Source: CAZDGV01 sp964505195 (GTDB lineage Bacteria > Bacteroidota > Bacteroidia > Chitinophagales > Chitinophagaceae). Taken from it: a DNA stretch of 64,000 nt. The position numbers and the translations under genes were made by a program. This document shows positions 58,791-64,000 of the stretch, piece by piece. Positions within the stretch are counted from its first letter, which is position 1; each line of letters starts with the position of its first letter. The DNA lies in contig CAZDGV010000003.1 in assembly GCA_964505195.1 (NCBI GenBank), forward strand, positions 57,501 to 121,500, written 5' to 3'. The notes under the pieces are model-generated. The model was not told the DNA's origin. It saw nothing but the letters and a program-made list of their open reading frames with translations, and did no database searches.

Positions 58791-60383
58791 TTATTCCGCT
58801 TTGTGTATTTCGCTGGTAAAGTGAAACTGAATATCGGGGTTGTTCTGGCGCTCGGTATTTAAAAACCATTCGCTCTGTGCCAGGTACACCAGATGTCCGT
58901 CTTTGTCTTCCGCAATTTGATTGGTTTTAAAACGCGTAAAGGCCTCCAGCTTGGCTGCATCTTCACTGGTTATCCAGCATGCCTTATAATAGGGTAGTGA
59001 TTTGAATTCGCAGCTCGCGCCATATTCCTGTAGCAGTCGGTATTGAATCACTTCAAACTGAAGTTCACCCACGCAACCAATGATTTTTTTGTTGCCGCCA
59101 AATTGGGTAAACAGCTGCGCTACGCCTTCATCGGTTAACTGCAGCAATCCCTTTTCAAGCTGCTTGGTCTTCATCGGATCTTTATTAATTACTTCCTTGA
59201 ACAGCTCCGGTGAAAAGGAGGGGATGCCGGTAAAATAAAAATCTTCGCCTTCTGTAAGTGTATCACCAATTTTAAAATTGCCTGTATCAAAAAGACCTAC
59301 CACATCGCCGGGGAAGGCTTCTTCAATCACATCTTTTTGTCGCGCCATAAAAGAGTAGGGGTTGCTGAAGCGCAAATCTTTGTCGAGCCGCACATGGTGG
59401 TAGTATTTGTTGCGTTCAAAGCGCCCTGAGCAAACGCGTAAAAACGCAATCCGGTCGCGGTGTTTGGGATCGAGGTTGGCATGTATCTTAAAAACAAATC
59501 CGCTGAATTTGTCTTCCTGCACATCCAATGCGCGGGTGGAGGTTTCCCTGCTCTGCGGTACAGGTGCAATACGGATAAACGTATCCAGCATTTCTTTCAC
59601 ACCGAAATTATTTACGGCACTACCAAAAAACACCGGAGCCACTTTACCCTTGCGATATGCTTCCGCATCCAGTTCACCATGCACGCCATCCACCAGCTCC
59701 ACATCTTCGCGCAGCGTTGCAGCATCTCTTTCTCCAATTTTATCTTCTAGCAGCTTGCTGCTCAAATCATCAATGCGCACCACATCTTCATCACTGGCTT
59801 TGGTGCTGGCGGTAAACAGAACAAGACTTTTATTATCTAGGTTGTACACCCCTTTGAAATCCTTTCCGCTATTAATGGGCCAGGTCATGGGATGCAAATG
59901 AAGGTTGAGCTCCTTTTCAACTTCCTCCAGCAAATCGAAGCGATTCTTTCCGTCACGGTCCATCTTGTTGATGAAAACAATCACCGGTGTATCGCGCATG
60001 CGACAAACCTCCATTAGTCTGCGTGTTTGTTCTTCTACGCCATTCACGCTGTCGATCACCAGAATTACACTGTCCACCGCCGTAAGGGTACGGTAGGTAT
60101 CTTCCGCAAAGTCTTTGTGTCCGGGTGTGTCGAGCAGGTTAATGAGAATACCATTGTACTCAAAAGTCATCACCGAAGTGGCTACCGATATACCTCTTTG
60201 GCGTTCGATTTCCATGAAATCGCTCGTAGCATGCTTTTTAATCTTATTGCTTTTAACGGCCCCTGCCACCTGTATGGCACCGCCAAATAGCAGCAGCTTT
60301 TCCGTAAGGGTGGTTTTACCGGCATCGGGGTGAGAGATAATGGCAAATGTTCTGCGACGTGCTATTTCGTTTGAAAATTTCAT
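58791..60383 (-). CDS. prfC: Peptide chain release factor 3
   Basis: The 530-residue GTPase recycles class I release factors from the ribosome. The start is the ATG at 60383 (MKFSNEIARRRTFAIISHPD), matching the family N-terminus and length; the longer frame to 60632 is not conserved-looking. GTP motifs are SHPDAGKTTLTEKLL (G1), DTPGHKDFAED (G3) and NKMDRDG (G4). The later EF-G-like domains include FKIHANLDPKHRDRIAFLRVCSG and the C-terminal GELQFEVIQYRL. Confidence 0.96.
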   Translation of the reverse strand: MKFSNEIARRRTFAIISHPDAGKTTLTEKLLLFGGAIQVAGAVKSNKIKKHATSDFMEIERQRGISVATSVMTFEYNGILINLLDTPGHKDFAEDTYRTLTAVDSVILVIDSVNGVEEQTRRLMEVCRMRDTPVIVFINKMDRDGKNRFDLLEEVEKELNLHLHPMTWPINSGKDFKGVYNLDNKSLVLFTASTKASDEDVVRIDDLSSKLLEDKIGERDAATLREDVELVDGVHGELDAEAYRKGKVAPVFFGSAVNNFGVKEMLDTFIRIAPVPQSRETSTRALDVQEDKFSGFVFKIHANLDPKHRDRIAFLRVCSGRFERNKYYHHVRLDKDLRFSNPYSFMARQKDVIEEAFPGDVVGLFDTGNFKIGDTLTEGEDFYFTGIPSFSPELFKEVINKDPMKTKQLEKGLLQLTDEGVAQLFTQFGGNKKIIGCVGELQFEVIQYRLLQEYGASCEFKSLPYYKACWITSEDAAKLEAFTRFKTNQIAEDKDGHLVYLAQSEWFLNTERQNNPDIQFHFTSEIHKAE

Positions 60384-60499
60384 GGGTCTACGTTTCATCA
60401 GCCGGCCGGTCATATACAGGCCTGCACTTAAAGTGTGCAAAGGTAAGTCGGCCTGCGCTACGCTCATCACAATTTTCGGGTATATGCCGGAATTAGAAT

Positions 60500-60507
60500 T
60501 ATTTTTG
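60500..60507 (+). promoter_or_regulatory. -7 promoter box TATTTTTG for the ABC permease gene
   Basis: This is an exact TAnnTTTG match three bases before the ATG at 60511. Transcription would begin about at that ATG, which makes it the likely start, with leaderless translation. Confidence 0.45.
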
Positions 60508-60510
60508 AGC

Positions 60511-61758
60511 ATGCGAAAGACCTTTGAGATATTATGGAACAGCATGGTGTTTGCCACAGGTGAGTTGCGCAAGCACAAACTGCGTACTTTTCTATCACTG
60601 CTCGGCATCACCTTTGGTATTTTCTGTATCATCAGCGTGATGGCAACGGTAACCAGCCTGGAAAGGAATATTCGCGATCAGCTTAAATCGGTAGGAAATA
60701 ATACCGTGTTTATCCAAAAATGGGCATGGGGTGGCAGCTCCGACTATCCCTGGTGGAAATACATGAGCCGTCCCAATGCACGCTACCGCGAACTGAAAGC
60801 AGTGCAAGACAAAGCAACGCTGGCACAAAATGTCGCGTATTTCTTTTCGAATTCGTTTAGTGTGGATTATAAAGATGTAACTGTAAACGGAGTGAGTTTT
60901 TACGGTGCTACGGAAGAGTTTAACGCTGTACAGCCTGTAGAAATTTCAGACGGACGCTACATGATTCCAAGCGAATTTTCACAGGGCAGTCCGGTAGCGG
61001 TAATGGGCTACAATGTGGCCGAGAAGCTGTTTGATAAGCCACTGGCTGCTTTGAATAAAACCGTTCAAATTAATGGGCGAAAAATCACGGTTATTGGCGT
61101 GATTAAGAAAGAAGGACAGAGCTTAATTGGCGGATGGAACTTCGATAATTTCATCATCATACCCTATCACTTTGCCAAGCAGGTTGCGAATGAAACCAAT
61201 TCCGACGGTGCCATTATTGTGAAAGGAAAAGAAAAGATTGATGTAGCTGATGTAAAAAATGAATTACGCGGTATTATGCGCGGGGTAAGGCGATTAAGCC
61301 CCAAAGACGAAGACAATTTTGCACTCAACGATGTGAGCAGCGGCAGCAGTCAGCTGAACTCGATTTTCAACGGACTTACCATCGGAGGCATTGCTATTAC
61401 CATTCTTTCATTCATCGTGGGCATCTTCGGTGTTGCGAATATTATGTTTGTTTCTGTACGGGAGCGCACCAGCATTATCGGACTGAAAAAAGCCATCGGT
61501 GCAAAGAATCGCACGATCATGTCGGAGTTTTTGATGGAGTCGGCTTTTCTGTGTGTGCTGGGCGGTATTTTGGGTTTGCTGATGGTATTTGGCATGACCT
61601 TCCTGCTTACCAAGGCCTTCGATTTTCAGGTAGTGATTTCGCTGAATCTTTTCATGAGTGCAATTATTGTATGTATTGTAACGGGTATTCTAGCCGGACT
61701 GATACCCGCTTTCATCGCCGCACGCATGGATCCAGTGGTAGCCATTCGCAGTAAATAA
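60511..61758 (+). CDS. ABC transporter permease, MacB family
   Basis: About 415 residues from the ATG at 60511; 60484 (MPELELF) is the alternative. Layout: one N-terminal helix after LRKHKLRTFLSLLGITFG, a large periplasmic MacB_PCD domain (about 55-280), and three C-terminal helices with the FtsX motif (IGLKKAIGAKNRTIMSEFLMESAFL). It ends with the canonical AARMDPVVAIRSK. It pairs with an unlinked ATPase to export a substrate or exert mechanical work; the ATPase is not adjacent. The substrate is unknown. Confidence 0.9.
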   Translation: MRKTFEILWNSMVFATGELRKHKLRTFLSLLGITFGIFCIISVMATVTSLERNIRDQLKSVGNNTVFIQKWAWGGSSDYPWWKYMSRPNARYRELKAVQDKATLAQNVAYFFSNSFSVDYKDVTVNGVSFYGATEEFNAVQPVEISDGRYMIPSEFSQGSPVAVMGYNVAEKLFDKPLAALNKTVQINGRKITVIGVIKKEGQSLIGGWNFDNFIIIPYHFAKQVANETNSDGAIIVKGKEKIDVADVKNELRGIMRGVRRLSPKDEDNFALNDVSSGSSQLNSIFNGLTIGGIAITILSFIVGIFGVANIMFVSVRERTSIIGLKKAIGAKNRTIMSEFLMESAFLCVLGGILGLLMVFGMTFLLTKAFDFQVVISLNLFMSAIIVCIVTGILAGLIPAFIAARMDPVVAIRSK

Positions 61759-61766
61759 ACAGGGGC

Positions 61767-61774
61767 TACCTTTG
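61767..61774 (+). promoter_or_regulatory. -7 promoter box TACCTTTG for tsaD
   Basis: This is an exact consensus match 17 bases before the TTG start codon of tsaD. Confidence 0.55.
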
Positions 61775-61791
61775 TGCATTAAATTCATCCT

Positions 61792-62796
61792 TTGCCCATC
61801 CGCATCCTAGCCATAGAATCTTCCTGCGATGAAACTGCAGCTTCGGTTTGCAGTGACGGATTTATTTTATCAAATGAAATTGCCGGACAAGATGTGCATC
61901 GTGCCTACGGTGGCGTAGTACCCGAGCTGGCATCAAGAGCGCACATCGAAAATATTGTTCCCGTGGTAGATGCCGCATTGCAAAAAGCAGGTTGCAAGCC
62001 CGAGGAGCTGCACGCGATTGCTTATACGCAGGCACCGGGATTAATTGGATCCTTGCTCGTGGGGGCACAGTTTGCCAAATCGATGGCACTTGCTTTAAAC
62101 TTGCCTTTGATAGCCGTACATCATATGCAGGCACATGTTTTGGCAAATCTGATTGAAGATCCCAAGCCGAACTTCCCTTTTTTATGTTTAACGGTCAGTG
62201 GTGGACATACACAAATTGTATTGTGCAAGTCGCCTGCAGAAATGGAAGTGTTGGGTGAAACCCGCGATGATGCAGCAGGAGAGGCCTTCGACAAGGCAGC
62301 CAAGTTGCTTGGATTGCCCTATCCCGGCGGACCACTTATCGATCAGCATGCGCAAGCAGGCAATCCGCATCGCTTTCATTTTCCCGAACCGCAGATGCCC
62401 GATTTACAGTTCAGCTTCAGTGGGGTTAAAACAGCACTCATGTATTTTCTAAAAGCGCAAACGGAAAAAGCCCCCGATTTTGTTGAGCAGAATCTGTCCG
62501 ATATCTGTGCCTCCGTTCAGCATACGATTGTAAACACTCTTATACATAAGCTTGAAAAAGCAGTTCAGCAAACTGGCATCCGTGAAGTTTGCATCGCCGG
62601 AGGTGTTTCAGCCAATAGCGGATTGCGCAATGCCTTTGCGGCAGCAGGCGCAGCGCATGGATGGAATACCTATATTCCTGCTTTTGCATATTGTACGGAT
62701 AATGCCGCCATGATTGCCCTTACGGCCTATTATAAATTCCTGCAGGGCGATTTCGCATCCATGCAAGATGGTCCCAGTGCAAGAGCAAGCTGGTAA
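61792..62796 (+). CDS. tsaD: tRNA N6-adenosine threonylcarbamoyltransferase
   Basis: The 334-residue enzyme transfers the threonylcarbamoyl group to A37 of ANN-decoding tRNAs. The ASKHA-fold motifs are present: RILAIESSCDETAASV at the N-terminus, the metal site HHMQAHVLANL, TVSGGHTQIVL, DAAGEAFDKAAKLLGLPYPGGP and IAGGVSANSGLR. The start is TTG, since the conserved N-terminus begins there. It is followed after 21 bases by the methyltransferase gene, so both may be one tRNA-modification transcript. Confidence 0.96.
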   Translation: MPIRILAIESSCDETAASVCSDGFILSNEIAGQDVHRAYGGVVPELASRAHIENIVPVVDAALQKAGCKPEELHAIAYTQAPGLIGSLLVGAQFAKSMALALNLPLIAVHHMQAHVLANLIEDPKPNFPFLCLTVSGGHTQIVLCKSPAEMEVLGETRDDAAGEAFDKAAKLLGLPYPGGPLIDQHAQAGNPHRFHFPEPQMPDLQFSFSGVKTALMYFLKAQTEKAPDFVEQNLSDICASVQHTIVNTLIHKLEKAVQQTGIREVCIAGGVSANSGLRNAFAAAGAAHGWNTYIPAFAYCTDNAAMIALTAYYKFLQGDFASMQDGPSARASW

Positions 62797-62817
62797 ATTC
62801 ATTTCAATTTTATTTGT

Positions 62818-63537
62818 TTGGCAAATACCTACTTTCAATTCAAGCAGTTTACCGTTCATCAGGAAAAGGCAGCACTGAAAGTGAGTACTGATAGCTGTTT
62901 ATTTGGTGCCTGGTGTGCATCATTGATTCAACCCAGCGTTATTGCCTCAAAACAAATCCTGGATGTGGGCGCAGGCAGCGGTTTACTGATGCTGATGCTG
63001 GCGCAGAAAAGCAACGCTGAAATCCTTGGTATTGAAATTGATCATGATTCTTATTGGCAGGCCATTGAAAATCTGCAATCATCGCCCTGGCATGCGCGCA
63101 TGAAAATAGTGGAGGGCGATGTACGCTATTTTCATTTTCGACAAACATTCGATTTGATTGTTTCCAATCCGCCTTTTTTTGAAGGCGATTTAAAACCGCT
63201 TCAACAACAAAAGCTCATTTCAAAGCATGCTGAAACCCTCACGCTTACAGCCCTGATAGAGGCTATTTTGCCTTTCATGCATGCAGAAAGTCGCTTTGCC
63301 TGTTTATTGCCTTTTCATCGGCATGATGAAATGATCAGACTTGCAGCAGAAAAGGGATTGTATCTGCAACGCAGCATGCTTGTAAAGCAAACGATGCAGC
63401 ACGATTATTTTCGTAGTATGATGCTTTTTGGAAAAAAGGAGGTATCTGCTATAAATGAGACAATCGCAATACTTGAGGGCGATCAGTACACGACTGCATT
63501 TCAAATGTTTTTGAAAGATTATTACTTAAAGTTGTAG
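62818..63537 (+). CDS. trmN6: tRNA1(Val) (adenine37-N6)-methyltransferase homologue
   Basis: The 239-residue SAM-dependent methyltransferase has the SAM-binding motif ILDVGAGSGLLMLMLAQ (about 43-59), IEIDHDSY (motif II) and the adenine N6-methylation box SNPPFFEGDL. The N-terminal FQFKQFTVHQEKAALKVSTDSCLFGAW is the YfiC/TrmN6 signature. The start is TTG, the first start before that block. It follows tsaD and both act on tRNA position 37 chemistry. It is convergent with the next gene. Confidence 0.88.
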   Translation: MANTYFQFKQFTVHQEKAALKVSTDSCLFGAWCASLIQPSVIASKQILDVGAGSGLLMLMLAQKSNAEILGIEIDHDSYWQAIENLQSSPWHARMKIVEGDVRYFHFRQTFDLIVSNPPFFEGDLKPLQQQKLISKHAETLTLTALIEAILPFMHAESRFACLLPFHRHDEMIRLAAEKGLYLQRSMLVKQTMQHDYFRSMMLFGKKEVSAINETIAILEGDQYTTAFQMFLKDYYLKL

Positions 63538-63548
63538 CTGATCTACAA

Positions 63549-64000
63549 TTACAGTCCTGCGTACGTTTTCATGTAATCGTAGGGCTGGGTTAATTTTCCT
63601 GCTTCCAACATCGTTGCTCTTGTAATCACATCCGAACCATCTTTTACCAAATCAGGAATCACATACTTGATGAGCTGCTCGCCGAAATAGCGTGATGCAT
63701 CGCGTGGCAGTTCATTGGGAAGGTTACCGATTGCCATGATATCGATGCTGTTTGGCAGGTAGGGCGCAGTTTTTTGCATGCTGTTTCGGTCAACACCATA
63801 TACGGGATCTTCGATGGTGGTATCTCCCAGGTTTATCGGCACAGAGCCATGTGCATCGTTGGTGATATCTGCAATGGTTTGAATTCTGAAGGCGGGGCTT
63901 TTAATCGCATCGCTGCTGAAAAGCGGAGCAATTTCTTTTTCCCAATAAACCCCGTTCATAAGAATATCTGTATGTGCAGTAAAGGGCGCAAAGCAGCATT
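63549..64000 (-). CDS. Alanine/saccharopine dehydrogenase-like NAD(P)-dependent oxidoreductase (C-terminal part)
   Basis: Only the last about 150 codons are in the window; the frame is open past the edge (TDILMNGVYWEKE). Recognisable segments are FRIQTIADITNDAHGSVPINL, TTIEDPVYGVD, IDIMAIGNLPNELPRDASRYFGEQLI and the final LTQPYDYMKTY. They resemble the C-terminal region of lysine/saccharopine (LYS1-type) and alanine dehydrogenases. The exact substrate cannot be set from this part. It is convergent with the methyltransferase gene with 11 bases between stops. Confidence 0.8.
   Translation of the reverse strand, partial: CCFAPFTAHTDILMNGVYWEKEIAPLFSSDAIKSPAFRIQTIADITNDAHGSVPINLGDTTIEDPVYGVDRNSMQKTAPYLPNSIDIMAIGNLPNELPRDASRYFGEQLIKYVIPDLVKDGSDVITRATMLEAGKLTQPYDYMKTYAGL

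Noticed and set aside
60384..60632. 83-residue N-terminal extension of the prfC frame
   Set aside because: RF3 proteins begin at the MKFSNEIARRRTFAIISHPD block. The extension lies opposite the ABC permease start and has no family resemblance.

Overview
The window is about 64 kb of a Bacteroidota chromosome, most likely Chitinophagia/Chitinophagaceae. The evidence is TAnnTTTG promoter boxes with almost no Shine-Dalgarno sequences, two TonB-dependent receptors, a PorW/SprE-like protein, a putative porin, DUF2911, a HYC_CC_PP protein, a DAHP synthase/chorismate mutase fusion, and several TTG/GTG starts. No rRNA, tRNA, IS element, prophage or CRISPR array was recognised. The only break is a 100-N scaffold gap at 56966-57065. 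Its flanks are an identical 55-nt sequence, so the contigs probably overlap and the gap is false.

Region by region. 1-1749: an ECF sigma factor coupled to a membrane trypsin-like protease with an anti-sigma-like N-terminus, diverging from a small repeat-bearing lipoprotein. 1870-8909: an aromatic amino acid operon (aminotransferase, tyrA, DAHP synthase-chorismate mutase, aroB, aroA, aroC, DUF952). It is preceded by a previously unlisted 26-codon leader peptide rich in Tyr/Phe, with mutually exclusive antiterminator and terminator hairpins, which together look like a ribosome-mediated attenuator. 8872-20302: cell-envelope genes (D-Ala-D-Ala dipeptidase-like, L,D-transpeptidase, RlpA, PBP1A, PorW/SprE-like TPR protein, an M23-type membrane stub, bactofilin), two ATP-synthase accessory proteins and a SprT-like protein. 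20297-25047: GNAT, sucC, purine nucleoside phosphorylase, porin.

25076-29961 is a metal-handling block: a HYC_CC_PP protein, two periplasmic HMA proteins (one with a metallothionein-like Cys-rich tail), a putative outer-membrane protein, and a TonB receptor with a CxxC in its plug. The receptor gene has two overlapping palindromes at its promoter that resemble a metal-regulator operator. 29962-35146 is a compact cluster of two ATP-grasp-type proteins, a GCS2-type carboxylate-amine ligase, a divergent class I glutamine amidotransferase and a divergently transcribed esterase. It looks like a small-peptide or amide biosynthesis system of unknown product and is, with the attenuator, the best candidate for undescribed biology here.

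35216-56178 holds an Oar-like TonB receptor, ribBA, a 1572-residue TamB-like protein, an alpha-oxoamine-synthase-like enzyme, gamma-glutamyltransferase, three secreted hydrolases (M14 peptidase, serine beta-lactamase-like hydrolase, LmbE deacetylase), two tiny membrane proteins and a sodium:solute symporter. 56199-64000 is mostly housekeeping: DUF2911, xerD, YkgJ-type protein, prfC, ABC permease, tsaD, a tRNA1(Val) methyltransferase homologue and the C-terminal end of an alanine/saccharopine dehydrogenase-like gene.
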